The position numbers were made by a program, and so were the translations under genes. Below the pieces are notes generated by a model. It saw nothing but the letters and a program-made list of their open reading frames with translations, made no database searches and was not told where the DNA came from. DNA of 64,000 bases from Cryobacterium sp. SO2 (GTDB lineage Bacteria; Actinomycetota; Actinomycetes; Actinomycetales; Microbacteriaceae), in contig NZ_CP117849.1 in assembly GCF_026151165.2 (NCBI RefSeq), positions 930,001 to 994,000 on the forward strand, read 5' to 3'. This document shows, piece by piece, positions 17,487 through 28,896 of this stretch (positions are counted from its first letter, which is position 1; every line of letters begins with the position of its first letter).

Positions 17487-18997
17487 TGCGCCACCACCGG
17501 CTCGGCGTCGGCGGCCAGGTGCGCGTTCGACAGCGACAGGCCGTGGCCCATCCGGCGGAACAGCAGTGCCGCGATGATGCCACCGACGGCGAAGAAGCCG
17601 GCACCCCACCAGTAGGCGACCGCGTAGCTGTTCACCGCGGCCTGTGCGGCCACCTCAGCCGTTGCGGGCAGATGCGACGCCACGTAGTCGGCCGCTGCGG
17701 TGGCCGCCAGGGTGTTCAGGAGGGCGGTGCCGATCGAGCCACCGACCTGCTGGCTGGTGTTCACCATCGCCGAGGCGACACCGGCGAACTGCCGGTCCAC
17801 GCCAAGGGTGGCGGTCTGCATCGAGGCGGGCATGATCGAGCCCATGGCGAAGCCGAGGATCATCAGCGGCGGCAGCACGTTGGCCGCGTAGGTGCTGTCC
17901 AGGTTGAGGTTGGTGAGCAGGATCATGCCGATCGCGCCCAGGGCCATGCCGAACGGCACCATGATCTTCGGCCCGAACCTGGGTACGAAGATGTTGGTCG
18001 ACAGCTGCGCGGCGAGCACGAGCATGGCGATCATCGGCAGGAACGAGAACCCGGTCTGCATGGGCGTGAAGCCGAGCGAGGTCTGCAGGTAGTAGGTGAC
18101 GAACAGGAAGATGCCGAACATGCCCGCACCGGCGATCATCACCGAGAGGTAGGCGGCACCGCGGTTGCGGTCGAGCACGATCGCCAGCGGCAGCAGTGGA
18201 TGTGCGGCCTTGCGCTGCCAGAGCACGAAGCCGACGAGCAGCACCACGGCCCCCGCGAGCATGCCCCAGGTGAGCGGCGAGTCCCAGCCATCCGTCTCGG
18301 CGTTGGAGAAGCCGTAGACCAGGCCGAAGAGCGCGGCCGACACCAGGATGGTGCCGGGGATGTCGAGCTTGGGGCGCGGGCCCGTGCGCTGAAGGTGGTC
18401 GACGAAGATCGCAGCACCGATGACGGCGATGATGGCGATGAAGACGTTGATGTAGAGGTTCCAGCGCCAGTCGAAGTATTCGGTGAGGTAGCCACCGAGC
18501 AGCAGGCCCACGGCACCGCCTGCACCGGCGATCGCGCCGAAGACACCGAACGCGCGGGCGCGCTCCTTGGGAATGGTGAACGTGGTGGTGAGCACGGCCA
18601 GGGCGGTGGGGGCCAGCAGTGCGCCGAACGCGCCCTGCAGGGCGCGGGCCGCGACGAGCCAGCCGAAGGTGCCGGCCGCGCCGCCGAGGGCAGAGGCGAT
18701 GGCGAAGCCGATCAGGCCGATGATGAAGGTGCGCTTGCGGCCGATGAGGTCGGAGAGCCGGCCGCCGAGCAGCAGCAGGCTGGCGAACGCGAGGGAGTAT
18801 GCGGTGACGATCCACTGGCGGTCGCCGTTGGAGAAGCCGAGGTCGGCCTGGGCGGAGGGGAGGGCGATGTTCACGACGGTGGAGTCGAGCACGACCATGA
18901 GTTGGGCGAGGGCCACAACGCTCAGGGTCCACCACCGGCGGGAGTGGGGTACTGGGGTGCTCGACGCTGTCGACGGAGCGGGAATCGTTTTAGGCAT
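17483..18997 (-). CDS. MFS drug-resistance transporter, DHA2 (EmrB/QacA) family
   Basis: A 504-residue, 14-helix exporter. VVLDSTVVNIALPSA is the DHA2 motif D1, GGRLSDLIGRKR is motif A, and GAGGAVGLLLGGYL is motif C. It resembles EmrB/QacA-type multidrug and antiseptic exporters. The protein starts at MPKTIPAPS; a longer frame enters the promoter region. The divergent TetR gene at 19159 is its probable repressor. This is the second DHA2-TetR pair in the window, and the two pairs are not close copies. Confidence 0.92.
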   Translation of the reverse strand: MPKTIPAPSTASSTPVPHSRRWWTLSVVALAQLMVVLDSTVVNIALPSAQADLGFSNGDRQWIVTAYSLAFASLLLLGGRLSDLIGRKRTFIIGLIGFAIASALGGAAGTFGWLVAARALQGAFGALLAPTALAVLTTTFTIPKERARAFGVFGAIAGAGGAVGLLLGGYLTEYFDWRWNLYINVFIAIIAVIGAAIFVDHLQRTGPRPKLDIPGTILVSAALFGLVYGFSNAETDGWDSPLTWGMLAGAVVLLVGFVLWQRKAAHPLLPLAIVLDRNRGAAYLSVMIAGAGMFGIFLFVTYYLQTSLGFTPMQTGFSFLPMIAMLVLAAQLSTNIFVPRFGPKIMVPFGMALGAIGMILLTNLNLDSTYAANVLPPLMILGFAMGSIMPASMQTATLGVDRQFAGVASAMVNTSQQVGGSIGTALLNTLAATAAADYVASHLPATAEVAAQAAVNSYAVAYWWGAGFFAVGGIIAALLFRRMGHGLSLSNAHLAADAEPVVAH

Positions 18998-19158
18998 AAA
19001 CGCGACTATATACGATACTGTGGAGTTCCGGATCTTAACAGTTCCTGAATTTACGCCCCGGTAACATGTGGAGTCGTACAGGGTCCCTGCACACAGGGTC
19101 TGCCCAAGGCGATCGACGATACTCAGTACGCCGGTATACAGACAAGGAGATCGACGCA
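18998..19158. promoter_or_regulatory. Divergent promoter region between MFS and TetR genes
   Basis: This 161-bp gap is AT-richer than its surroundings. It contains ACGATACTG (19012-19020) and ACGATACTCAGTAC (19116-19129), two copies of ACGATACT; the second is extended to an imperfect palindrome around TACTCAGTA. CAGGGTC is also repeated near 19079 and 19094. Any of these could be the TetR operator, and the evidence does not decide which. Confidence 0.4.
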
Positions 19159-19833
19159 ATGACCCAGGTCGAACCTGTTGCCGCGGAAACCAAGCTCGGC
19201 CGCAAACGCGACCACACCCGCGACCCGGAGATCCTCGCCGCGGCCCTCGAGGTGCTCGCCGAGACCGGCTTCGACGGCATGACCATCGACATGGTCGCGA
19301 CCCGGGCGAAGGCCGGTAAGGCCACGCTGTATCGCCGCTGGCCGTCCAAGAACGAACTCGTCATCGACGCCGTCGCCTGCATGAAGCAGGGCGACCTCGA
19401 CCTGGACCGGCTGCCGGACACCGGAACGCTGCGCGGTGACCTGGTGGCGATGATCAAGCCGCGCTCCATCCACGACGCCGAGAAGAAGATGCAAATCATG
19501 GCCGGGCTGATGTCGATGCTCTCGGCCGCTCCCGAGCTCGCCGACGCCGCGAATGACGTCATCGCCAAACCGCGGGCCACGGCGAACCGATTCCTCATGC
19601 AGCGCGCCATCGACCGCGGCGAGATCTCGCCGCAGTGCGACATCGACACCCTCTGCCTGGTCACGCCGTCGATGGCCGCGTACCGCACCCTCATCGAACG
19701 CAAGCCCGTCGACCGCGACTTCCTCATCTCGCTCATCGACGGGGTGCTGCTGCCGGCTCTCGGCCTGCCGCGGGAGCCCGACGACGGTTCCCCCACAGCC
19801 CACCGCGGTAAGGTTGCGCCACCGGCCTCGTAG
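19159..19833 (+). CDS. TetR family transcriptional regulator
   Basis: A 224-residue TetR protein. The DNA-binding helices are at about residues 25-65 (TIDMVATRAKAGKATLYRRWPSK). The C-terminal part (LPDTGTLRGDL onward) matches the TetR_C_16-like class common in actinobacteria. AAGGAG lies nine bases before the ATG. It is divergent from the EmrB/QacA-type exporter, its likely target. A YegP-like gene follows 35 bp downstream but has its own ribosome site. Confidence 0.9.
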   Translation: MTQVEPVAAETKLGRKRDHTRDPEILAAALEVLAETGFDGMTIDMVATRAKAGKATLYRRWPSKNELVIDAVACMKQGDLDLDRLPDTGTLRGDLVAMIKPRSIHDAEKKMQIMAGLMSMLSAAPELADAANDVIAKPRATANRFLMQRAIDRGEISPQCDIDTLCLVTPSMAAYRTLIERKPVDRDFLISLIDGVLLPALGLPREPDDGSPTAHRGKVAPPAS

Positions 19834-19868
19834 CCGGCGGAGTTCCATCTCGACGAAGAGAGCGTGTC

Positions 19869-20054
19869 ATGTCCGGCAAGTATGAATTGACTGCAGACCG
19901 ATCCGGTGGGTACGTCTTCAAGCTCAAGGCCCACAACGGCCAGGTGCTGATGACCTCGGAGAGCTACCAGACCAAGGCGGACGCCATCAAGGGCATCGAG
20001 ATCGTCAAGGCGGATGCCAAGGGTCGTGTGGTCGACCTCACCGAGCCGAAGTAG
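19869..20054 (+). CDS. YegP family protein (DUF1508)
   Basis: A 61-residue single DUF1508 unit: a YxFKLKAHNGQVLMTSESY strand-turn-strand, then KADAIKGIEIVK. YegP proteins usually have one or two such units; their function is unknown. GAAGAGAG precedes the ATG. It sits between a TetR gene and a convergent metallopeptidase gene. Confidence 0.9.
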   Translation: MSGKYELTADRSGGYVFKLKAHNGQVLMTSESYQTKADAIKGIEIVKADAKGRVVDLTEPK

Positions 20055-20063
20055 CCCGGCCCG

Positions 20064-20948
20064 CTACAGTTCGGCGTCGGCGGCCGCGAAGGTGTCGCAG
20101 GCCTCCGCACCGTTTGTGTACCCCGCTGTGAACCACTTCTGGCGCTGTTCGCTCGACCCGTGCGTCCAGGTCTCCGGACTCACCTGACCCTGGGTCTTCT
20201 CCTGGATACGGTCGTCGCCGATGGCGGACGCCGCGTTGAGCGCATCCGCGATCTGGCCGTCGGTGATCGGTTCGAGCAACGGGACGCCGTCAGCATCCGT
20301 GGTCTCGGTCGCGGAGCCCAGCCATGCACCGGCGAAGCAGTCGGCCTGCACCTCGAGGCGCACCGAGTCGGAGGTGGGGCCGGTCTGCGAGGTGTCGGCG
20401 GTGTCGAACGTGCCGGCGAGGTTCTGGATGTGGTGGCCCCACTCGTGCCCCACGACATAGAGCTGGGAGAGCGGACCCGCCGTGGCGTCGAACTGGGTGC
20501 GCAGTTCGTCGTAGAACGCGATGTCGAGGTAGATCTGCTGGTCGGGCGGGCAGTAGAACGGGCCGACGGCGCTCGTTGCCGCGCCGCATCCGGTGTCGAC
20601 CGATTCGGTGAACAGCTGGATCATGGGGGAGGCGTAGTCGATGCCCATGGCCGGCGCCTGCTGGGTCCAATAGGAGTCGAGCAGGTCGTAGCTGAAGCCC
20701 ACCCGGCACTCCGCATCGGCGTTGGCGTCGGCGCCGGTGTCGCAATTCGTGAGCGCTGTGCTTTCGCTCTGGCTGCTGGTGCCGCTCGTGCCGCCTCCGA
20801 GCAGGCCGGTGAGGTCTACCCCGAGCAGCTGGGAGAGCAACACGATGGCGACGAGGCCCAGGCCTCCGCCTCCGACAGCGAGGCCGGTGCGCCGACCGGA
20901 TTTGCGCACCCCACGGCCGGAGTACTTGGCGTCATCGTTGAAAGTCAT
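20064..20948 (-). CDS. Neutral zinc metallopeptidase (YpfJ family), membrane-anchored
   Basis: A 294-residue protein of the YpfJ/zinc_peptidase family. Residues about 24-45 are a single transmembrane anchor (LAVGGGGLGLVAIVLLSQLL). The zinc-binding HExxH is HEWGHH near residue 165, followed by QADCFAGAW, whose acidic residue precedes a family cysteine. The catalytic domain is outside the cell. Substrates are unknown. The length is typical of the family. Confidence 0.9.
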   Translation of the reverse strand: MTFNDDAKYSGRGVRKSGRRTGLAVGGGGLGLVAIVLLSQLLGVDLTGLLGGGTSGTSSQSESTALTNCDTGADANADAECRVGFSYDLLDSYWTQQAPAMGIDYASPMIQLFTESVDTGCGAATSAVGPFYCPPDQQIYLDIAFYDELRTQFDATAGPLSQLYVVGHEWGHHIQNLAGTFDTADTSQTGPTSDSVRLEVQADCFAGAWLGSATETTDADGVPLLEPITDGQIADALNAASAIGDDRIQEKTQGQVSPETWTHGSSEQRQKWFTAGYTNGAEACDTFAAADAEL

Positions 20949-21010
20949 TTATCGACAATAGGCGATCCCGGATGCTGGTGCCCGCGACCCGCTGCTGTCA
21001 CACTGCGCAC

Positions 21011-22252
21011 ATGAGAACCCTCGGTCGTCTCCTCTGCGCAGCCGGTCTGCTCGCCCTGGCCGGCTGCGCGGGCAGCGCGGGGCCCGGAGCCGGAGCAACC
21101 GCGGCCCCCGGCGAGTTTCCCCGCCCGGCCGCCGACGGCGAGGTTCTCGCCCAGGCCACGGTGCTGCAGAAAGACGGCGAAGACCCCCAACTCTGCCTGG
21201 GCGCAGTCGCCGACTCGTACCCGCCCCTGTGCGGAGGCCCGCCGATCCTCGGCTGGGACTGGGCTGTTGCTGAACAGGCCGAGACCGCCTCCGGGGTCAC
21301 CTGGGGCAGCTACGCGATCACCGGCACCTGGGACGCCAGCGCGTTCACAGTGACCGGGCCGCCGATTCCGCTGTCGCTCTACGACCCGCTGGCCCAGTTC
21401 GACCCCCGCCACGACCCGGCCAACGTCGGCCCGAGCGACGACAGCACCCTGCTCGACCTGCAGGAGCGCCTGCACACGGCCGAGTACTACCCGGCTCAGA
21501 TCACCGACTGGTCCGAGACGCTCATCCTCGGTGACGGGCTCGAGAACGGGTACCTCTGGGTATCCGTGATCTACGACGACGGGTCGATCCAGAAGTTCTT
21601 CGACGACCAGTGGGGCGAGGGCGTGGTGGCCGTGGAATCTGCGCTGCGGGATGTGGGCACCAGCGCAGAGGGCACCCACACTGAGGGCGCAGCGCCGGGT
21701 GAGCTGCCACGGCCGACCTCTGTCGACGAGCTCACCGGTCGGGCCACCGTCTTGCAGGAGGAGGGCGGGCAGCCCACGGTCTGCTTCGGCGCGGTCGACG
21801 CATCCCTCCCACCGCAGTGCGGCGGTCCGGTGGTGACGGGCTGGGACTGGGCGGATGTCGAGGGCGCCGAAACGATATCCGGGGTGACCTCGGGAATGTA
21901 TGCCGTCACCGGCATCTGGGACGGCGGCGTGTTCAGGCTCACCCAGCCGGCGATCCCGGCCACACGCGGCGACCCATACCCGGCGCAGGACCCGCGTCTC
22001 CTCGACGAGGACACCCCCGGCCCGACCGACGAGGCCGTTCTGCTGCAACGGCAGGATGAACTCCATGCTGCCGACTATGACCACGCAGCGAACGGGGATT
22101 GGTCCAAGATCACGATCCTGGGCGATGGACCTGAGAACGGCTACCTTGTGCTCGATGTGATCTACGACGACGGGTCGATCCAGAGGTTCTTCGACGACCA
22201 GTGGGGTGCGGGCGTCATGATCGTGCAGTCCGCGCTCCGGCCAGCCGACTGA
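21011..22252 (+). CDS. Lipoprotein made of two tandem copies of one domain
   Basis: A 413-residue lipoprotein (lipobox LAGC, lipidated Cys near residue 18). It consists of two repeats of about 185-190 residues. Each has PGEFPRP or PGELPRP, then ATVLQ, LCLGAV or VCFGAV, CGGP..GWDWA, an ITGTWD or VTGIWD strand, and closes with VIYDDGSIQ.FFDDQWG. The DNA of the closing segments is also nearly identical (for example 28 identical bases from 21567 and 22158), so the duplication is recent or kept alike by gene conversion. Each unit has two conserved cysteines. The function is unknown. The start with the signal peptide (ATG 21011) is chosen over an earlier one. Confidence 0.85.
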   Translation: MRTLGRLLCAAGLLALAGCAGSAGPGAGATAAPGEFPRPAADGEVLAQATVLQKDGEDPQLCLGAVADSYPPLCGGPPILGWDWAVAEQAETASGVTWGSYAITGTWDASAFTVTGPPIPLSLYDPLAQFDPRHDPANVGPSDDSTLLDLQERLHTAEYYPAQITDWSETLILGDGLENGYLWVSVIYDDGSIQKFFDDQWGEGVVAVESALRDVGTSAEGTHTEGAAPGELPRPTSVDELTGRATVLQEEGGQPTVCFGAVDASLPPQCGGPVVTGWDWADVEGAETISGVTSGMYAVTGIWDGGVFRLTQPAIPATRGDPYPAQDPRLLDEDTPGPTDEAVLLQRQDELHAADYDHAANGDWSKITILGDGPENGYLVLDVIYDDGSIQRFFDDQWGAGVMIVQSALRPAD

Positions 22253-22279
22253 ACAGGCAGCGCCCGTAGTATCGGAGGC

Positions 22280-22948
22280 ATGGCCCTCCTCTACGCTGCC
22301 GAAATCACGCCCACGAAGATCGAGATGCTCACAGCCTGGGCTCCCACGCAGCCCTGGTTCCTGGGCGACCCGGCCGCGCTGTTCACGAACGTCGCGGCCT
22401 ATCGCTTCGACGACCCTGAGGGCCGGGTCGGCATCGAGACCATCCTCCTCCGGGCCGGCGACGGCCCGGTGCTGCAGGTGCCCGTCACCTACCGGGACGC
22501 CCCGCTGGCCGGCGCCGAAGCCGCACTCATCACCACCACGCAGCACTCGGTACTCGGCAAGCGTTGGGTCTACGACGCCACCGGCGACCCGGCGTACCTC
22601 GCCGCCGTCGCGACGGCCGCCCTGACCGGAGGCCGCCAGGCCGAGTTGCAGATCGAGATCGACGGCGTAATGGTCCTGCGCGAACCCACCGCCGTGGTCG
22701 CCGGCAGTGGAGCGCCGGGTGGTCCGGCCGTGACCCCGCCCGCGGTGGCCGACATCAGCATCCGTCAGGTCGACGGAGCCACGATCGTGGAGGCCGGTCC
22801 GCTGCGGGTCGTCGTGGCCCGCGTGCTGGGAGACGTCGACGCGCTGGCGAACCAGGCCGCGGACTCGACCACCCACGAGGTGCTCGCCGGCACCTGGCCG
22901 GAACAGTCCACTCTGCGCGCGCTCGTGCTGGTAGGGGCGCTGGAATAA
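22280..22948 (+). CDS. Maltokinase N-terminal cap-like domain protein
   Basis: A 222-residue protein with the order EITPTKIEMLTAWAPTQPWF, then YRFDDPEGRVGIET and VPVTYRDAPLAGAEAALITTTQHSVLGKRWVYDATGDPAYLAAVA. This is the stand-alone form of the cap domain otherwise fused to maltokinase or trehalose synthase. It has no kinase domain. Stand-alone copies are common in actinobacteria and of unknown role. A 53-residue zinc-ribbon gene follows 32 bp downstream, probably co-transcribed. Confidence 0.82.
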   Translation: MALLYAAEITPTKIEMLTAWAPTQPWFLGDPAALFTNVAAYRFDDPEGRVGIETILLRAGDGPVLQVPVTYRDAPLAGAEAALITTTQHSVLGKRWVYDATGDPAYLAAVATAALTGGRQAELQIEIDGVMVLREPTAVVAGSGAPGGPAVTPPAVADISIRQVDGATIVEAGPLRVVVARVLGDVDALANQAADSTTHEVLAGTWPEQSTLRALVLVGALE

Positions 22949-22980
22949 CACTCCGCCCAGGGACACGGCACACTGGACTG

Positions 22981-23142
22981 ATGGATGAGCAGCTCGACTT
23001 CGACGAGCCCGGCCCGCTCTGCCCGGCCTGCGGCATCGAGATGACCGAGGACGGCGTGGATACCGCGGACGGGCTTGAATCCTGCCATCGCTGCCCACGG
23101 TGCAAGCTCGTGATCGTGGTACCCGGGCTCTGGTCTAGCTGA
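22981..23142 (+). CDS. Small zinc-ribbon-like protein
   Basis: A 53-residue protein with four cysteines in two pairs, CPAC and CPRC, plus a CHRC overlap. This is a likely zinc ribbon: CPAC near residue 18 and CHRCPRC near residue 35. The N-terminus is acidic (MDEQLDFDEPGP). It follows the cap-like gene closely on the same strand. The function is unknown; small zinc ribbons often bind RNA or protein. Confidence 0.65.
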   Translation: MDEQLDFDEPGPLCPACGIEMTEDGVDTADGLESCHRCPRCKLVIVVPGLWSS

Positions 23143-23212
23143 GCTGAGGGTGTTTGCCCACTCGACCGCACGAAGTCTTCCCAGGTTCACCCGTGGCCAC
23201 CAGAATGAGGCC

Positions 23213-23401
23213 ATGATCTCGCCACTGTTCAGTCTGTGGATGCGCTACCTCGGTCGGGGGTGCCTGGCGGTGGCCGTGCTGACGTTCACGGCTTCGGTGG
23301 CGGTGTTCGTCACCGGATTCGAGCCGGCATTCCTGGGTATGGTTTTCGCGCTCGGGCTCTTCACCCTCGGCATCGGTGCCCTGGCGATCGGTCGCCGCTG
23401 A
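23213..23401 (+). CDS. Small membrane protein
   Basis: A 62-residue protein with two hydrophobic helices (about 16-35 and 40-58) joined by a short TGFEP turn and ending in a basic RR. The ATG has a GAGG-type ribosome site. The family is unknown. It is convergent with trxA, 38 bp away. Confidence 0.6.
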   Translation: MISPLFSLWMRYLGRGCLAVAVLTFTASVAVFVTGFEPAFLGMVFALGLFTLGIGALAIGRR

Positions 23402-23439
23402 CCCGGCGAGCCCTCGCCGTTGGTCGCGCCGGCTGGCTC

Positions 23440-23829
23440 TTAGGCTTGCTGGGCCTTGACGGCGGCCGCCTCTTTCTGTTCGGCCACCTTGCGGTGCACG
23501 TCTTCCATGTCGAGGGCCTTGACCGCGGTGACGACCTGCTCCAGCGCCGCCGGCGGCAGTGCGCCAGGCTGCGAGAACACCAGGATGCCCTCACGGAAGG
23601 CCATCAGGGTCGGGATCGAGCGGATGCCGGCCGCCGCGGACAGCTGCTGTTCGGCCTCCGTGTCCACCTTGGCGAAGGTCACATCCGGGTGCTTCTCGGA
23701 GGACGACGCGTAGGTCGGCGCGAACTGCTTGCACGGGCCGCACCAGTCGGCCCAGAAGTCCACGAGCACGATGGCGTTGGACGCCAGGGTCTCGGCGAAG
23801 GTGGTGTCGGTCACGTCGATGGTGCTCAT
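23440..23829 (-). CDS. trxA: Thioredoxin
   Basis: A 129-residue thioredoxin with the active site WCGPCK near residue 30 and the cis-Pro loop IPTL. It has an Ala/Lys/Gln-rich C-terminal extension of about 20 residues beyond the usual 105-110. It reduces protein disulfides in the cytoplasm. AAGGAG lies before the ATG. A CsoR-like box lies about 50 bp upstream (23878-23895), suggesting control by copper. Confidence 0.94.
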   Translation of the reverse strand: MSTIDVTDTTFAETLASNAIVLVDFWADWCGPCKQFAPTYASSSEKHPDVTFAKVDTEAEQQLSAAAGIRSIPTLMAFREGILVFSQPGALPPAALEQVVTAVKALDMEDVHRKVAEQKEAAAVKAQQA

Positions 23830-23877
23830 GTAGGTCTCCTTGCCGAAGCTGTCGAGGATGAACTGCCTAGCTTGCCA

Positions 23878-23895
23878 GATACCCCTTGGAGTATC
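23878..23895 (-). promoter_or_regulatory. CsoR-like G-tract palindrome upstream of trxA
   Basis: On the minus strand the site reads GATACTCC AA GGGGTATC: two 8-bp arms with one mismatch around AA. It shares the GATAC/GTATC ends and G tract of the boxes at 8370-8420. It lies 49 bp upstream of the trxA start and two bases after the stop codon region of the methyltransferase gene, a natural place for a promoter operator. Confidence 0.6.
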
Positions 23896-23896
23896 C

Positions 23897-24739
23897 TCAA
23901 TGCGGCTTCATCGCCTGGATCGTGTAAGACAGCGGCGCCACACCGGCCAGCGTGTCAAGGGCGAACTCGCCGCCGGCCCGTTCCACCATCTGCCCGGGAA
24001 GAGCCTCCCACGGAACACTGTCGTGTTCAACAAGCATCGTCAGTGTGAGGCCCGCACCGAGCAGCGCCGTCACGATCTCGCCCAGGCCGTGGTTCCACTC
24101 GTAGGTCTTGGTGGCGGTCATCGGCCGGTGCGTGGGCACATAGGTGGAGTCGTCGTCCCACTCCAGCGGCGCTTCCTGTTCGAAGTACGGGAAGCGCAGG
24201 TGCAGGTCGTCGCCGAGGCGTTCGTCCATCGACCACAGAATCGGATGCCCTTCCCGCAGGTGCAAACGCCCGCCCGGCGCCAGCAGCCCGGCCACCACGG
24301 CCGCCCAGCGGTCGATACTTGGCAGCCAGCAGAGCGCGCCGATGCCCGTGTAGACCAGGTCGAAGCTGCCCGGCTCCAGCACCGAGAGCGCGGCGTAGAC
24401 ATCCGATTCGACGAAGTCGACATCGTCACCGGTTTCGGCCACCAGGGTGCGCGCCTCGGCGAGGGCCACCGGGGAGAAGTCCAGCCCGGTGACGCGGGCG
24501 CCGAGCCGGGTCAGCGAGAGCGTGTCGGTGCCGATGTGGCACTGCAGGTGCACGGTGCGCAGTCCCGCGATATCGCCCAGCCGCTCCAGGTCGAAACGCA
24601 CGACATCCGACAGGAGCGCCCGGTCGTCCACGTAACGCTGCACCTGGTAGCCCAGGCCGGTGCGTGCCGCGTGCGCCGCCGCCCGGTCATCCCAGTTGGC
24701 GCGGTTGGTGTCCAGATAGTCCTGCACGGTGAGCCTCAT
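23897..24739 (-). CDS. Class I SAM-dependent methyltransferase
   Basis: A 280-residue Rossmann methyltransferase. Motif I is degenerate (VHLQCHIGTDTLSL), as in the subfamily that has LQCHxGxD instead of the usual GxGxG. LGARVTGLDFS gives the acidic motif II, VDFVESDVY is motif III, and FDLVYTGIGALCWL is motif IV. The substrate is unknown. It lies between trxA (downstream) and the Kelch lipoprotein gene on the same strand; a shared transcript is possible but unproven. Confidence 0.88.
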   Translation of the reverse strand: MRLTVQDYLDTNRANWDDRAAAHAARTGLGYQVQRYVDDRALLSDVVRFDLERLGDIAGLRTVHLQCHIGTDTLSLTRLGARVTGLDFSPVALAEARTLVAETGDDVDFVESDVYAALSVLEPGSFDLVYTGIGALCWLPSIDRWAAVVAGLLAPGGRLHLREGHPILWSMDERLGDDLHLRFPYFEQEAPLEWDDDSTYVPTHRPMTATKTYEWNHGLGEIVTALLGAGLTLTMLVEHDSVPWEALPGQMVERAGGEFALDTLAGVAPLSYTIQAMKPH

Positions 24740-24775
24740 CCTGCCCGGCGTTGGCGAGCCTGCCAGAATAGCCGA

Positions 24776-26287
24776 TCAGAGGCCGAGAAGGTACCCGTCG
24801 GCGTGATTTGTGCCGGCGGTGTCGTCCTCATAGCTCACTCCGCCCCAGACCAGGATGCTGTCCAGCCCGGTGATCACCGTTGCCTGACTGCGGGGAGCCC
24901 AGGTCGGCTCCGGGAGTTCGGTAAAGGTGAGGGCCATCGGGTCAAGCAACAGCCGACCGCCGATCAGCACCTCGTATCCGACAACTTGCGGGGGCCGGCC
25001 GTCAGCGTACTCGTCGAGTTCGGTGCCCGCGGGCAGCTTCGGCAGGTCCTTCCATGAGTTGTCTGCCGGATCAAAAATGCCGCCGTTGGCGTACGGCCGG
25101 TCCCACGCACCCACCTCTCCTCCGTCTTGCGTTCCATAGAACGGAAACACCACACGGTCGCCGGCGGCCACTGAGCCGATCCCTACGATGTCGCTGTCCG
25201 GTAGCGCACTCCAGGTACCGAGGGAGCCGTCCAGAGCGGCCATCCGCACCCGCGACGGGCCGTCTGCGACCGAGCTGTTCAGGGGCTTCGCACTGAGTTT
25301 CAGCGTGCCGTGCAGCCACACGGCCTCACGGTCGTAGCTGGGGCCAATCGGGTCGTCGGGTAGCGTCGCCCAGGCCTGGGTTGCCGGGTCGAAAACCGAA
25401 TCCACTGTGACACCGTTCTCGTCGGATCCTGGAATGGCGAGCACCCGCCCGCCGGCCGCAACCAGGGTGCCAGCGGAGGGTGGAGCAGGCAAGGAGGTCC
25501 AGGCGTCCTTCGTGACGTTGTAGCGCAGGAAGGTGGGTTCGCTGCTCGACGCGAAGGCATCGGAGGTCAGGACATACAGGTCGTCCTTGACGACGGCGGT
25601 GTTGTGGCCGCTCACGGGCACAGGGGTCTCGGCGAGGCGCGACCACTCGGCGGAGTACGGGTTGAAGCTGGCGCCGGTTCGCTGGGCGGGCTCGGAGACG
25701 TCGCAGTCCGCGGCTGCGGGGCATGGCCGGTCCGACCAGCCGCCGACGATCACGAACCTGTCGTAAACCCAGGCGCCGACGCTGTCTCGCCGGGCGGACA
25801 AGGGGCTTTCCGGCAGCTCAGCCCATGCCTCGTCGGTGGGGAGGTCTGGCGGGAGGAGCGGCTCCGGAATCTCCTCCTGCACCCCGCCTACGAGCACGGG
25901 GGAGCGGTCACCGCAACGATCACGGATGTCTTCTCGCAGCACTGTGTCGTGAAGCACGCCGCCGCCGGCCGCCAATTTGTCGCCTACCTGGTACTCCAGG
26001 CCATCCACGGTCAGCGTGGTGCCGTCCCAGGTGGTGAGGTCTGCGGGAAAGAGAAAGGGGTCACCGCCGACGAGAAGGCATCCGTTCTCAAGGGTGAGAG
26101 TCCCCACGAACAGCGCCGCCATCGACACGTAGCCGCCGCCGGGCTGCTCCACGCGCTCGTAGGTGAGTAGCCCGTCGGTGAACATCGGGAACTCCGTGGC
26201 CGTCGGGCTCGGCGCCGCAGCCGCACCGGCCGCACATCCCGTGAGAGCGAGCGCCAGCACCGCTGCGAGACCGCTGATCCGTTTCAT
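24776..26287 (-). CDS. Lipoprotein: small beta domain fused to a Kelch-like propeller
   Basis: A 503-residue lipoprotein (lipobox LTGC; the second of two adjacent ATGs fits the GAGGGG site best). Residues about 25-130 form a small domain with GTLTLENGC, LTTWDGTTLTVDGLEYQVGDKLAAGGG and a final cysteine. The same domain occurs alone in the lipoproteins at 30156 and 46287. From about residue 150 on there are Kelch-type blades (W..LPESPLSARRD, FVIVGGW, FNPYSAEWSRLAE, W.SLPAPP, WATLPDD, WSALPD, WKDLPKLP, ILVWGG), about six in number. It is exposed on the outer face of the membrane. The function is unknown. Confidence 0.82.
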   Translation of the reverse strand: MKRISGLAAVLALALTGCAAGAAAAPSPTATEFPMFTDGLLTYERVEQPGGGYVSMAALFVGTLTLENGCLLVGGDPFLFPADLTTWDGTTLTVDGLEYQVGDKLAAGGGVLHDTVLREDIRDRCGDRSPVLVGGVQEEIPEPLLPPDLPTDEAWAELPESPLSARRDSVGAWVYDRFVIVGGWSDRPCPAAADCDVSEPAQRTGASFNPYSAEWSRLAETPVPVSGHNTAVVKDDLYVLTSDAFASSSEPTFLRYNVTKDAWTSLPAPPSAGTLVAAGGRVLAIPGSDENGVTVDSVFDPATQAWATLPDDPIGPSYDREAVWLHGTLKLSAKPLNSSVADGPSRVRMAALDGSLGTWSALPDSDIVGIGSVAAGDRVVFPFYGTQDGGEVGAWDRPYANGGIFDPADNSWKDLPKLPAGTELDEYADGRPPQVVGYEVLIGGRLLLDPMALTFTELPEPTWAPRSQATVITGLDSILVWGGVSYEDDTAGTNHADGYLLGL

Positions 26288-26363
26288 CATTTCCCCTCAG
26301 ACACTCTGTACCCAGGAATGTCCGGACGGGGCAGATCGGTTCCCGCGTCACCGGCCGCGGGGG

Positions 26364-28748
<2,385 letters not shown>

Positions 28749-28896
28749 GCTCGTCCTCTTCCGGCTGGTGGAGCGGCCGTCGTCACGATTCCCAGTGCGC
28801 GGCCTGGGTTGATCTAACCAGTTTCGAGCATACGTCGGGAACCCAACTGACTCACCGGGCTGTTAGCCTCGCCGCAGGCAACGAATGGAGACTCCC

